Assembly: GCF_031885415.1 (NCBI RefSeq)
Contig: NZ_CP116871.1
Location: 3,534,001-3,598,000 of the forward strand
Source of the DNA: Microbacterium forte
GTDB lineage: Bacteria > Actinomycetota > Actinomycetes > Actinomycetales > Microbacteriaceae
Length of the DNA: 64,000 nt
Direction of reading: 5' to 3'
Part shown: one piece after another, positions 25,341-33,890 of the stretch
How the letters are laid out: each line of letters opens with the position of its first letter
How positions within the stretch are numbered: position 1 is the stretch's first letter
The notes under the pieces: model-generated
Databases searched by the model: none
Seen by the model: only the letters and a program-made list of their open reading frames with translations
Told to the model about the DNA's origin: nothing
Translations under genes and position numbers: made by a program

Positions 25341-26366
25341 ATGACCACGCACCCGGTCACCCTGTTCACCGGCCAATGGGCAGATCTGCCCTTCGAGGAG
25401 GTCGCGCGCCTCGCGGCGGAGTGGGGGTACGACGGCCTCGAGGTCGCCGCCTCCGGCGATCACCTCGACCTGCGGCGGGCCGATGAGGATGACGCGTACG
25501 TCGCCTCGCGCCTCGAGATCCTCGACCGACACGGACTGCAGATCTTCGCGATCTCGAATCATCTCGCGGGGCAGGCGGTGTGCGATGCGCCCATCGACTT
25601 CCGCCACCGGGCGATCCTGCGCGACTACGTGTGGGGAGACGGGGAGGCGGAGGGCGTGCGCGTCCGCGCGGCGGAGGACATGAGACGCGCGGCTCGAGTG
25701 GCGCGCAAGCTCGGCGTCGACACCGTCGTGGGGTTCACCGGCTCGTCGATCTGGCCGTATCTGGCGATGTTCCCGCCGGTGCCGGCATCCGTCATCGAGG
25801 CCGGTTTCGACGACTTCGCCACCCGCTGGAACCCGATCCTCGATGTGTTCGACGGCGAGGGCGTGCGCTTCGCGCACGAGGTGCATCCGGGCGAGATCGC
25901 CTATGACTACTGGTCGTCGGTGCGGGCGTTGGATGCGATCGACCACCGCGAGGCGTTCGGGTTCAACTGGGACCCGTCGCACATGATGTGGCAGAACATC
26001 GACCCGGTCGGGTTCATCGTCGACTTCGCCGACCGGATCTATCACGTCGACTGCAAGGACACCCGGATGCGGCCGCACAACGGGCGTGCGGGAGTGCTCG
26101 GCTCGCACCTGCCATGGGGGGATCCCCGACGCGGGTGGGACTTCGTCTCGACCGGTCACGGCGACGTGCCATGGGAGGACTCGTTCCGCGCGCTGGACGC
26201 GATCGGCTATGCGGGTCCCATCTCGATCGAGTGGGAGGATGCCGGAATGGACCGCCTGCACGGGGCTCCGCAGGCGCTCGCCTACGTGCGGTCGCTGCTG
26301 TGGCCCGTGCCCACCGCGTCCTTCGACGCCGCCTTCAGCAACCAGACGACCGGAGACACCGCATGA
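25341..26366 (+). CDS. Sugar isomerase-like TIM barrel (third of three)
   Basis: This 341-residue PF01261 TIM barrel is larger than the two others. Putative metal-site strands read RFAHEVHPGEIAYDYW, FGFNWDPSHMMWQ, IYHVDCKDTRMRPH and ISIEWEDAGMDRLHG. An insert around VLGSHLPWGDPRRGWDF is characteristic of a subgroup found beside Gfo/Idh enzymes in actinobacteria. AGGAG 5 bases before the ATG supports the start at 25341. The stop overlaps the following Dabb gene (ATGA). Function may be isomerisation, or elimination on a keto-glycoside as in YcjR-type enzymes. The exact reaction is unknown. Confidence 0.82.
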   Translation: MTTHPVTLFTGQWADLPFEEVARLAAEWGYDGLEVAASGDHLDLRRADEDDAYVASRLEILDRHGLQIFAISNHLAGQAVCDAPIDFRHRAILRDYVWGDGEAEGVRVRAAEDMRRAARVARKLGVDTVVGFTGSSIWPYLAMFPPVPASVIEAGFDDFATRWNPILDVFDGEGVRFAHEVHPGEIAYDYWSSVRALDAIDHREAFGFNWDPSHMMWQNIDPVGFIVDFADRIYHVDCKDTRMRPHNGRAGVLGSHLPWGDPRRGWDFVSTGHGDVPWEDSFRALDAIGYAGPISIEWEDAGMDRLHGAPQALAYVRSLLWPVPTASFDAAFSNQTTGDTA

Positions 26367-26656
26367 CCATCCAGCACACCGTCGTCTTCCGCCTCGTGCA
26401 CGAGGCGGGCAGCCCCGAGGAGCGCGAGTTCCTCGCCACCGCCAGAGCCGTGCTCACGTCGATCCCCGGGGTCGAGGACTTCACGATCCGTCGCCAGGTG
26501 AGCCCGAAGAGCGACCTGGAGCACCAGTTCTCGATGGTGTTCCACGACCGAGCGGCGTACCGCGCCTACGACGCGCACCCTGCGCACACCGCGTTCGTGT
26601 CGGAGCGCTGGGTGCCCGAGGTCGCCGCCTTCCAGGAATACGACTTCGAGGAGTGA
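26363..26656 (+). CDS. Dabb (stress-responsive A/B barrel) domain protein
   Basis: This 97-residue protein matches the Dabb fold (PF07876): it opens IQHTVVFRLVHEAGSPEEREFLATA, continues IPGVEDFTIRRQVS and FSMVFHDRAAYRAYDAHPAHTAFV, and ends with the usual strand VAAFQEYDFEE. Dabb proteins are small dimeric ferredoxin-like barrels, some of them enzymes or accessory proteins in sugar and aromatic metabolism. Coupling to the third TIM barrel by an ATGA overlap suggests a role in the same pathway. It is convergent with the NYN gene. Confidence 0.88.
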   Translation: MTIQHTVVFRLVHEAGSPEEREFLATARAVLTSIPGVEDFTIRRQVSPKSDLEHQFSMVFHDRAAYRAYDAHPAHTAFVSERWVPEVAAFQEYDFEE

Positions 26657-26695
26657 CTGTCCGGTGGCGTGACAGGCCGGTCGAGTCGTGCGGGG

Positions 26696-27703
26696 TCAGG
26701 CCGAGTCGCGCAGCTTCACGAGACGCTCGTGCCCGGTCTCCTCGAGCTCTGCGATGCTCTCGCGCGACTTGAGGAAGTCCGAGAACGACCGGTAGCCGAG
26801 GGCCTTCTCGCTGAAGGAGGGGTCCATGCGGCGCATGTGCGTCTTCACGGCCGAGCTGTGCAGCCATTCGTCGGCGTCGGCCTTGTCATGCCCCAGGCGC
26901 AGCGCGCGATGCAGCAGCTCTGTCGCCTCGCCCTGCTCAGTGCCCTCGGCGTGTTCGTCGACCTTGGCCGGAGTCGCGCTCGCAGCCGTGGTGGCGGCTG
27001 CCTGGGCCTTGGCCTTGGCGGTCTTGGCAGGCTGCCTCGTCCTCGTCTTCGCGGCAGGCTCTGCGGCCGGTTCGACGGCGGGTTCGACTGTGGCTTCCGG
27101 CACCGCGACGACGGTGGCCGGAGCGGTCTTGCTCGGGCGCATTACTCCGGGCAGCGAGTCGTATGCCTCGAACTCATCGCACGCCGCGGCGAGCGACTTG
27201 GCCGTGGACCCCGCGACGCCGACACCGATGACGTAGCGGCCGAGGCGCTTGCAGCGCTGCGCGAGGGGGACGTAGTCGCTGTCGCCGGCGACGATCACGA
27301 CGTGCGTGAGGTCGGGCAGACGGAACATGTCCTCGACGGCGTCGACGGCGAGGCGGATGTCAGCGCCGTTCTTCGCATAGGCGGCGGCCGGGAAGAGCTG
27401 CACGAGATCGACGGCGCGGGCCACGAGCTGCGAGCGGTACACGGCGTTCACCGGCGACGACCAGTCGGCGTAGGCACGCGTGAGCACGAGTGTGCCGAAG
27501 GACGCCGCGTAGTCGATGATCGCCCCGACCTCGATCATGGCGCGGGAGAGCCGCTCGGTGACCTCGGGATCGGTCGGGTTCTCGGTGATCCGCTGACGGT
27601 CTTTGCCATAGGCGTTGCGTCCGTGCACGCGGTCGTACCAGGAGATGACGATGTTGTCGAAGTCGAGATAGACGGCGACACGGGCGTCGTTGGCTTCAGC
27701 CAT
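26696..27703 (-). CDS. NYN-domain (PIN-like) protein with C-terminal OST-HTH/LOTUS domain
   Basis: This 335-residue protein begins with a NYN/LabA-type ribonuclease-like domain (about 8-170). Conserved acidic residues sit in VAVYLDFDNI (D14, D16), NGADIRLAVDAVEDM (D115, D121) and VIVAGDSDYVPL (D141, D143), the expected metal-binding set of a PIN-like nuclease. A long Ala/Pro/Lys-rich linker follows (about 185-255). The C-terminal ~75 residues (DPSFSEKALGYRSFSDFLKS) form an OST-HTH/LOTUS RNA-binding domain. Such proteins are thought to act on RNA. The ATG overlaps the upstream Gfo C stop by 8 bases and has AAGGAG ahead. Confidence 0.88.
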   Translation of the reverse strand: MAEANDARVAVYLDFDNIVISWYDRVHGRNAYGKDRQRITENPTDPEVTERLSRAMIEVGAIIDYAASFGTLVLTRAYADWSSPVNAVYRSQLVARAVDLVQLFPAAAYAKNGADIRLAVDAVEDMFRLPDLTHVVIVAGDSDYVPLAQRCKRLGRYVIGVGVAGSTAKSLAAACDEFEAYDSLPGVMRPSKTAPATVVAVPEATVEPAVEPAAEPAAKTRTRQPAKTAKAKAQAAATTAASATPAKVDEHAEGTEQGEATELLHRALRLGHDKADADEWLHSSAVKTHMRRMDPSFSEKALGYRSFSDFLKSRESIAELEETGHERLVKLRDSA

Positions 27704-28691
27704 GGTTGACTCCTTCGCGCGGGTAGCGCACCCCGATCTGGGCGCGGATGTCGTCGAGCGTTCCCATGATCGCGACACTCTCGGCGATCGGCAGGATGTC
27801 TCCCTCGAGCACGCCGTCGGCGACGAGGCGCTCGGCCGCATGCGCCTGATACTGCATGCCGCGGCCGGCCACCTCGGACACGTACTCCTCGACGACTGTG
27901 CCGTCGGGGAGCACGACGCGGAAGGTCGTCGGGGTGTACCAGACGCGATCGATGTCGATGCGGGCCTTGGTGCCGACGATGCTCGCGGCGTTCGGGCCGG
28001 CGGCTCGCGACGAGGAGAGAGTGGTCGAGATCGCGCCGCCCTCGTGGGTCATGACGGTGGCGACCTCGGCATCCGCTCCGGTCTCGATGAGCCGGGCCAC
28101 GGCGTGGACGGCGGTCGGGGCGCCCAGGACGTCCCACACGAACGAGATCGGGTAGATCCCGAGGTCGAGCAGTGCACCGCCGCCGAGCTCGAGAGCGTTC
28201 AGGCGGTGGGTGGGGTCGTCCGGCAGGAGCTGGGTGTGGTCGGCGGTGACGGCGCGGATCTCTCCGAGCGTTCCGTCGGCGATGATCTCGCGGATGCGCA
28301 CCATGTGCGGCAGATACCGCGTCCACATGGCCTCCATCGCCAGCAGCCCGCGTTCGGCGGCGAGGCGCTGCAGGTCTTCGGCCTCGCCCCGGTTGAGGGT
28401 GAAGGCCTTCTCGACCAGCACGTGCTTGCCGGCCTCGAGCGCGAGGCGGGCGTTCTCGTGGTGCAGCGGGTGCGGCGTGGAGACGTAGATGATGTCGACG
28501 TCCGGGTCGGCGACGAGGGCCTCGTACGTGGGGTGCGCGCGGGGGATGTCGAAGCGGGCCGCGAACGCGTCGGCCGACTCCTGCGAGCGCGAGCCGACAG
28601 CGACGAGGTCGAGCCCTGCCGTGCGCAGATCGGATGCGAACGCGCCGGCGATGCCGCCGGTCGCGAGGATTCCCCAACGAAGACCAGTCAT
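27696..28691 (-). CDS. Gfo/Idh/MocA family oxidoreductase C
   Basis: This 331-residue protein has a Rossmann start (LRWGILATGGIAGAFASDL) and DIIYVSTPHPLHHENA, but reads VLVEKAFTLN where most relatives have EKP, a variant seen in dihydrodiol-dehydrogenase-like members. The C-terminal domain includes GGGALLDLGIYPISFVWDVLG. The substrate is unknown. TACGCT on the minus strand at 28698-28703, 6 bases before the ATG, indicates a leaderless start. It is translationally linked to the NYN gene rather than to the sugar cluster. Confidence 0.9.
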   Translation of the reverse strand: MTGLRWGILATGGIAGAFASDLRTAGLDLVAVGSRSQESADAFAARFDIPRAHPTYEALVADPDVDIIYVSTPHPLHHENARLALEAGKHVLVEKAFTLNRGEAEDLQRLAAERGLLAMEAMWTRYLPHMVRIREIIADGTLGEIRAVTADHTQLLPDDPTHRLNALELGGGALLDLGIYPISFVWDVLGAPTAVHAVARLIETGADAEVATVMTHEGGAISTTLSSSRAAGPNAASIVGTKARIDIDRVWYTPTTFRVVLPDGTVVEEYVSEVAGRGMQYQAHAAERLVADGVLEGDILPIAESVAIMGTLDDIRAQIGVRYPREGVNHG

Positions 28692-28817
28692 GGTCTCAGC
28701 GTAGAGGGTCGCACCGACAGCTGGATCGCCGCGAGGATGTGTCGGCGTATTGCGCTGCGTGTCTCCGAGCTTCCCCGGCGATTGGCGGCCGCCCACGGCG
28801 CTCGTACTTTCGGGGGC

Positions 28818-30230
28818 ATGACCGAACCCCTCATCATCGGCGCCATGGTGCGCACCCTCGGCGCCTATCCGTCGGGTTGGCGTCAGCCAGGAGCGCACCG
28901 GAACCCCTCGTCGGATGCCGACATCCTCCGTCACATCGCGCGCGAGGGCGAGGACGCCGGGCTCGACTACCTGTTCTTCGGCGACTGGCTGGCCACCGGG
29001 CCCGACCTCGAGTTCCGCGACCCGTATCTGCTGGCGCGCATAGACCCGGTGAGTGCGGTGCTGTTCCTCGCCGGCGTCACGTCGCGCATCGGCCTCATCG
29101 CCACCGTGAACACGACCTACGCCGACCCCTACGCGACCGCTCGCTCGCTCGCCTCCCTCGACGTGCTGACCCGTGGACGCGCCGGCATCAACCTCGTCAC
29201 CGGCGCCGAGCCTCGCGCCGCGGGCAACCACGGCCGAGACGCGCACGCCGACAACGAGACCCGATACGACCGCGCCGAGGAGTTCGTCGCGGCGCTGCGA
29301 CGCCTGTGGGACTCGTGGAGTGACGACGCCTGGATCGCGGATGCCGAGCGCGGCGTGCTGATCGACCCGGACGGCCTCCGTGGCGCCGACCTGGACGGGG
29401 AGCATCTGCGGGTCTCCGGTCCGCTGAACGTGGCCAGGCCGCCGCAGGGGCAGATCCCGATCGTGCACGCGGGGACGTCTGCTCGGTCGCGCGTGCTCGC
29501 GGCCACCGAGGCAGACCTGGCACTGATCGCGGCCCCGAACCTCGCGGATGCGATCGCCACCCGGCGTGACCTGCGCGACATCGCAGCCGCCGCCGGGCGC
29601 TCGCCCGAGGCGCTCGCGGTGATCGCTCCCGTGCTTCCCGTCGTCGCCGACTCGGATGCCGAGGCGCACCGCATCGTCGAACGGCTGCTCGCCCTCGTGC
29701 CCCTCGCCGAAGGGCATCAGCCGTCGCGCACGGCCTTCCCGACGAACCGATCGGTCGCGGCACTGGCCGACGCGCTCGGGGTGGCACCGGACGACCGGCT
29801 GCGCGCGGCCGGTTTCGACGACGAGGTATCAGCGGACGATGCGCGGCGACTGGGTGACGCCGGCGCCGCGCTGATCGACCGGCTCGCCCGCATCGCGGGA
29901 CTGCACGTCGAGGGGCAGGGCAGCTCGCACGCGCTCACCTGGCGCCATCTGGTGGCGGCGCACGCCGTGCCCGCAGCCTTCGTGGTCGGCGATGCCTCCA
30001 CGATCGCCGATCACTTCGAGACATGGCGCGACGAGGGTGCGGCGGACGGCTTCAACGTGCTGTCGGCCTTCCAGCCCGCGCAGTTCGAGGCGTTCACGCG
30101 CCTTGCGGGGCCAGAGCTGCGTCGCCGTGGCCTGCTCAGGCGCGCGGACGAGGGCAGCACCGGCACCTTGCGCGACCGTCTCGGTGTCGGCCGACGAGAC
30201 GCAGCCTCGTCCGCGCTCGCCACCCGGTGA
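28818..30230 (+). CDS. NtaA/SnaA/DszA-family flavin-dependent monooxygenase
   Basis: This 470-residue luciferase-like monooxygenase is of the NtaA/SnaA/SoxA(DszA) group. It opens LIIGAMVRTLGAYPSGWRQP and has AREGEDAGLDYLFFGDWLATG, the GRAGINLVTGAEPRAAGNHGRD signature, HLRVSGPLNVARPPQGQIPIVHAGTS and a C-terminal FVVGDASTIADHFETWRDEGAADGFNVL. These enzymes use FMNH2 from a partner reductase to oxidise aminopolycarboxylates, sulfones, thioethers or related compounds. TACTTT at 28805-28810, 7 bases before ATG, suggests leaderless transcription. The neighbouring operon has the same chemistry, so a shared role in scavenging is likely. Confidence 0.9.
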   Translation: MTEPLIIGAMVRTLGAYPSGWRQPGAHRNPSSDADILRHIAREGEDAGLDYLFFGDWLATGPDLEFRDPYLLARIDPVSAVLFLAGVTSRIGLIATVNTTYADPYATARSLASLDVLTRGRAGINLVTGAEPRAAGNHGRDAHADNETRYDRAEEFVAALRRLWDSWSDDAWIADAERGVLIDPDGLRGADLDGEHLRVSGPLNVARPPQGQIPIVHAGTSARSRVLAATEADLALIAAPNLADAIATRRDLRDIAAAAGRSPEALAVIAPVLPVVADSDAEAHRIVERLLALVPLAEGHQPSRTAFPTNRSVAALADALGVAPDDRLRAAGFDDEVSADDARRLGDAGAALIDRLARIAGLHVEGQGSSHALTWRHLVAAHAVPAAFVVGDASTIADHFETWRDEGAADGFNVLSAFQPAQFEAFTRLAGPELRRRGLLRRADEGSTGTLRDRLGVGRRDAASSALATR

Positions 30231-30261
30231 CCCCCTGGATCATTACGCCGGATTGCGCCCG

Positions 30262-30306
30262 GTGACCTGTCATGACGCCTCATGACAGGTCACGTCCGCG
30301 CGTGAC
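30262..30306. promoter_or_regulatory. Interlocking inverted repeats upstream of the ABC/monooxygenase operon
   Basis: A perfect 14-bp inverted repeat (30262-30275 with 30280-30293, GTGACCTGTCATGA-N4-TCATGACAGGTCAC) overlaps a second one, GTCACG (30289-30294)-N6-CGTGAC (30301-30306). There is no T-tract. It could be the terminator of the monooxygenase gene, but the shared GTGAC half-sites and the location 33 bases before the -10 favour an operator. Confidence 0.55.
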
Positions 30307-30338
30307 GACTCCATTCGCGGCGGGGCTCGGGGAGTCCC

Positions 30339-30390
30339 TAGCGTGACCATCACCCGCACACCACGAACCACAGCATCCCTTCCCAGGAGG
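30339..30390 (+). promoter_or_regulatory. Promoter and ribosome site of the ABC/monooxygenase operon
   Basis: TAGCGT at 30339-30344 is a likely -10, with transcription starting near 30351. Here the mRNA has a ~45-base leader with AGGAGG at 30385-30390, 5 bases before the ATG at 30396, unlike the leaderless genes nearby. Confidence 0.55.
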
Positions 30391-30395
30391 ACCGC

Positions 30396-32030
30396 ATGAC
30401 CCGCCGTCTCATCCGCGCAGCAGCAGTCGCGCTTCCGCTCGTCCTCGCCGCGAGCCTCGCGGCGTGCGCCTCGTCTCCGGCTCCCTCCGGCGAGTCGGAC
30501 GCCGGCGGCGACCCCATCACCGGGGGCACGCTCACGTACCTCGAGCACCAGACGTTCACGAACCTGTATCCGCCGCAGGCGGGGTTCTATCCGAATGGCG
30601 GCGTGGTCAACAACATCACCGCCCGCCTCACCTGGCAGAACCCGGACTCGCTCGAGATCGAGCCGTGGATCGCGTCGGACTGGACCGTGAACGCCGACGC
30701 CACCGAGTACACGTTCAACCTGAAGCCGGATGTGACGTTCTCGGACGGCACCCCGGTGGATGCCGCAGCCGTGGCGAAGAACTTCGACACCTACGGCCTG
30801 GGCGATCCGGAGCGCGGACTCACCGTCTCGGAGGCGATCAACAACTACGCATCGAGCGAGGTCGTCGACGACGACACCGTCACGTTCCGCTTCTCGGCCC
30901 CGGCCCCGGGGTTCCTGCAGGCGACCTCCACCATCAACTCCGGACTCCTCTCCTCCGACACGCTCGACGGCACGATCGAGGACTTCGGTGCGGGCAACGC
31001 CGAGGCCATCGTCGGCGCAGGGCCCTTCACGGTCACCGACGAGAAGCTGGGCACCGAGTTCACTCTGACCGCTCGCGAGGACTACGCGTGGGCACCCGAG
31101 AGCGCCGAGAACCAGGGGCGGCCCTACGTCGACGCCGTGCATGTCCTCGTGACGCCCGAGGACTCGGTGCGCATCGGCTCGCTGCTCGCCGGTCAGGCGG
31201 ACTACGTGCGCTACGTGCAGGCCTTCGACGAGGATCGCGTCGAGAGCGCGGGCTTCACGCTCTACGCGCCGCAGACCCGCGGAGTGAACAACTCCATCGC
31301 GCTGCGCCCCGAGAACCCGCTTCTGGCCGACATCAAGGTGCGTCAGGCCCTCGTCGCCGCCGTCGACGCTCAGGAGGTCGTCGACACCCTGTTCACCGAG
31401 AACTACCCGGTCGCGACGTCGGTGCTGTCGCAGGAGGCGCTCGGCTACAAGGACGAGTCCGAGCACTACGCCTACGACCCGGAGAAGGCCGAGGAGCTGC
31501 TCGACGAGGCCGGATGGACGGAGGGATCCGACGGCATCCGCGAGAAGGACGGAGAGCGTCTGTCGATCACCGTCTACGAGGCCGCTCCGCAGCCGCTCTC
31601 GAAGCAGACGCTCGAACTCGTCGCCCAGCAGCTCGCGAAGGTCGGTGTGGAGCTCACGGTGAAGCCGGCGGATGCGGGTTCGTATGCCGAGGACACGCGT
31701 GACCCGCTGAAGACGGGGTTCTACCACTCGATGGTCGGACGCGCGGACTTCGACGTGATCAAGAGCCAGTACCACACGAAGAACCGCGACGTGCTGATCT
31801 CGAACGACGCCGAGCTCGACGCTCTGCTGGAGGCGGTCGCCTCGGAGCCGGACACCGGGAAGCGCGCCGAGGCCTCGCAGGCCGTGCAGGACTACATCGC
31901 CGAGCAGGCATACGTCATCCCGCTGTTCGAGGAGCCGCAGGTCTACGGCACCGCGACCTATGTGCACGGCGTGGACTTCGAGTCGGTCGGTCGCCCCACC
32001 TTCTCGGGCGTCTGGCTCTCCGAGCACTGA
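30396..32030 (+). CDS. Peptide-type ABC transporter substrate-binding lipoprotein (family 5, KPN_01854-like)
   Basis: This 544-residue protein has a signal peptide and lipobox LAAC (lipidated Cys 24) and the SBP_bac_5 fold: GGTLTYLEHQTFTNLYPPQ, ITARLTWQNPDSLEIEPWIASDWTV and FNLKPDVTFSDGTPVDAAAVAKNF. The order of genes after it (two permeases, fused ATPase, luciferase-like monooxygenase, CMD, alkylhydroperoxidase) matches loci whose binding protein is the TIGR04028/KPN_01854 family. The ligand is probably a small organic compound consumed by the flavin enzymes rather than a peptide; this is inference. Confidence 0.88.
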   Translation: MTRRLIRAAAVALPLVLAASLAACASSPAPSGESDAGGDPITGGTLTYLEHQTFTNLYPPQAGFYPNGGVVNNITARLTWQNPDSLEIEPWIASDWTVNADATEYTFNLKPDVTFSDGTPVDAAAVAKNFDTYGLGDPERGLTVSEAINNYASSEVVDDDTVTFRFSAPAPGFLQATSTINSGLLSSDTLDGTIEDFGAGNAEAIVGAGPFTVTDEKLGTEFTLTAREDYAWAPESAENQGRPYVDAVHVLVTPEDSVRIGSLLAGQADYVRYVQAFDEDRVESAGFTLYAPQTRGVNNSIALRPENPLLADIKVRQALVAAVDAQEVVDTLFTENYPVATSVLSQEALGYKDESEHYAYDPEKAEELLDEAGWTEGSDGIREKDGERLSITVYEAAPQPLSKQTLELVAQQLAKVGVELTVKPADAGSYAEDTRDPLKTGFYHSMVGRADFDVIKSQYHTKNRDVLISNDAELDALLEAVASEPDTGKRAEASQAVQDYIAEQAYVIPLFEEPQVYGTATYVHGVDFESVGRPTFSGVWLSEH

Positions 32031-32052
32031 GCCCGAGCGACACGGTGCATCG

Positions 32053-33000
32053 ATGAACTTCGTCCTCCGACGGGCCGGGCAGGCCGCGATCGTCCTGATC
32101 GCGGCCTTCACGGCCACCTTCTTCCTGCTGCAGCTGCTGCCGGGCGACGCGATCCTGATCAAGTTCTCCGACCCCAGCCTCGGGCTGTCGCCGGAGCAGC
32201 TCGACGGGATCCGCGCCACGTACGGCACCGACCTGCCGTGGTGGCAGCAGTACCTGCATGCGGGGCTCGGGTTCCTCGGCGGCGATTTCGGCTTCTCGAC
32301 GCAGTTCGGCACCCCGGTGCTGACGATGCTCGCCGAGGCGCTGCCGTCGACCCTGCTGCTCGCGTCGCTCGGACTCGTGGTGGCGCTGCTGATCGCGGTG
32401 CTCGTCGCAGGACTCTCCTCGCTCGCACCGTTCGCCTGGCTGCGCGACGGCATCCGCCAGGTGCCGGGTCTGTTCGTCGCCGTGCCGGTCTTCTGGCTCG
32501 GCATCCTGCTCATCCAGGTCTTCTCGTTCGGCCTCGGCTGGGTGCCGGTCGTCGGCGCCGACCCGGTCGCGGGGCTGATCCTGCCCGTGCTCACGCTCGC
32601 CGTGCCGATCTCGGCGCCACTCGCACAGGTGCTGGTGCGAGCGATCGACCAGGTGCAGGCGCAGCCCTTCATCACCGTTGTGCGCGCCAAGGGCGCACCG
32701 CCGTCGTGGGTCCTCACCCGTTCGGTGGCGCGCAACGCGGCGCTGCCGACGCTCACGATCGCCGGCGTGCTCTTCGGCGAACTGGTCGGGGGAGCGGTCG
32801 TCACCGAGACCGTGTTCGGCCGCACCGGCATCGGCAGGCTCACCGAGCAGGCGGTCTCCAACCAGGACATCCCCGTGCTGCAGGGCGTCGTGCTGCTGTC
32901 GGCGCTCGGCTTCGTTCTCATCAGCTTCGCCGTCGACCTCGTCACCCCGCTGATCGATCCCCGCCAGCGCGCCCTCTCGAAGACAGGAGTCTCGGCATGA
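32053..33000 (+). CDS. Peptide-type ABC transporter permease 1 (DppB-like)
   Basis: This 315-residue permease has the DppB/OppB N-terminal helix and motif (FVLRRAGQAAIVLIAAFTATFFLLQLLPGD), a periplasmic loop, and five further helices. The EAA loop region reads FITVVRAKGAPPSWVLTRSVARNAALPTLT, followed by VVTETVFGRTGIGRL, a family hallmark. The ATG at 32053 has only a weak ribosome site; it lies 22 bases after the binding-protein stop. It ends with an ATGA overlap to the second permease. Confidence 0.92.
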   Translation: MNFVLRRAGQAAIVLIAAFTATFFLLQLLPGDAILIKFSDPSLGLSPEQLDGIRATYGTDLPWWQQYLHAGLGFLGGDFGFSTQFGTPVLTMLAEALPSTLLLASLGLVVALLIAVLVAGLSSLAPFAWLRDGIRQVPGLFVAVPVFWLGILLIQVFSFGLGWVPVVGADPVAGLILPVLTLAVPISAPLAQVLVRAIDQVQAQPFITVVRAKGAPPSWVLTRSVARNAALPTLTIAGVLFGELVGGAVVTETVFGRTGIGRLTEQAVSNQDIPVLQGVVLLSALGFVLISFAVDLVTPLIDPRQRALSKTGVSA

Positions 33001-33890
33001 CCGTCGCAGCCATCGCCGCATCCGCCGACCCCGCCGTCGAGCCTCCGCAGCAGGGTGCCACGGCATCCGTCCCGAGCAGCCGACCTCGGCGACTCGGGGC
33101 ACGACAGTGGGATCTGTACCTCGCTGTCGCCGTGATCGCTCTCGCAGTGCTCTGGGCGGTGATCCCCGGGGCGTTCGCCCCGGGTGACCCGCTCACCGGC
33201 ACCCCTGCAGACAAGCTGCTGCCGCCGAGCGCGGCGCACTGGTTCGGCACCGACACCCTGGGACGCGACCTGTTCGGGCGCGTCGTGCACGGCGCCGTGC
33301 ACTCGCTCTCCGGCGCCCTCATCGCCGTCACGCTCGGCCTCGCGCTGGGCACCATCCTCGGCGCGATCGCCGGAGCCGTCGGCGGCGTCGTCGACGACAT
33401 CCTGATGCGCGTGGTCGACGTGCTGCTGGCGATCCCCGGCCTGCTGCTGTCGCTCTCGGTGATCATCCTGCTCGGCTTCGGCACGGTGAACGCGGCCATC
33501 GCCGTCGGTCTCGGCAGCGTCGCGGCGTTCGCCCGTCTGATGCGGTCGGAGGTCGCGCGGGTGCGTCGCAGCGAGTACGTCGAGGCGGCGTACGGCAGCG
33601 GTGGCACGTTCTTCACGGTGCTCCGCCGGCATGTGCTGCCGAACTCGCTCACCCCGATCGTGGCGCTCGCCGCATTGCAGTTCGGCACCGCGATCCTGGC
33701 GATCTCGACACTCGGCTTCCTCGGCTACGGGGCTCCGCCGCCCACGCCCGAATGGGGTCTGCTCATCGCAGAAGGTCGCAACTACACCGCCACCGCCTGG
33801 TGGCTGACCGCGCTGCCCGGTCTTGTCGTGGTCGCGGTCGTGCTCAGTGCCAACCGCATCTCGCACCGCATCGGAAGGAGATCACGATGA
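32997..33890 (+). CDS. Peptide-type ABC transporter permease 2 (DppC-like)
   Basis: This 297-residue protein has a disordered ~38-residue N-terminus, then TM1, then the DppC hallmark HWFGTDTLGRDLFGRVVHGAVHSL. The EAA loop is EYVEAAYGSGGTFFTVLRRHVLPNSLTPIV and the C-terminal end LGYGAPPPTPEWGLLIAEGRNY is diagnostic. It forms the channel with permease 1. The start at 32997 overlaps the previous stop, and its own stop overlaps the ATPase start. Confidence 0.93.
   Translation: MTVAAIAASADPAVEPPQQGATASVPSSRPRRLGARQWDLYLAVAVIALAVLWAVIPGAFAPGDPLTGTPADKLLPPSAAHWFGTDTLGRDLFGRVVHGAVHSLSGALIAVTLGLALGTILGAIAGAVGGVVDDILMRVVDVLLAIPGLLLSLSVIILLGFGTVNAAIAVGLGSVAAFARLMRSEVARVRRSEYVEAAYGSGGTFFTVLRRHVLPNSLTPIVALAALQFGTAILAISTLGFLGYGAPPPTPEWGLLIAEGRNYTATAWWLTALPGLVVVAVVLSANRISHRIGRRSR

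Noticed and set aside
15135..26656. A myo-inositol catabolic locus (iol) interpretation of the sugar cluster
   Set aside because: No iolB, iolC, iolD or iolA-type gene is present; Gfo and TIM-barrel proteins alone do not define an iol pathway.
30270..33866. Minus-strand open frame of about 1200 codons
   Set aside because: It is antisense to the coupled ABC operon, has high-GC shadow composition (His/Arg/Asp-rich text) and no domain, and the plus-strand genes are unambiguous.
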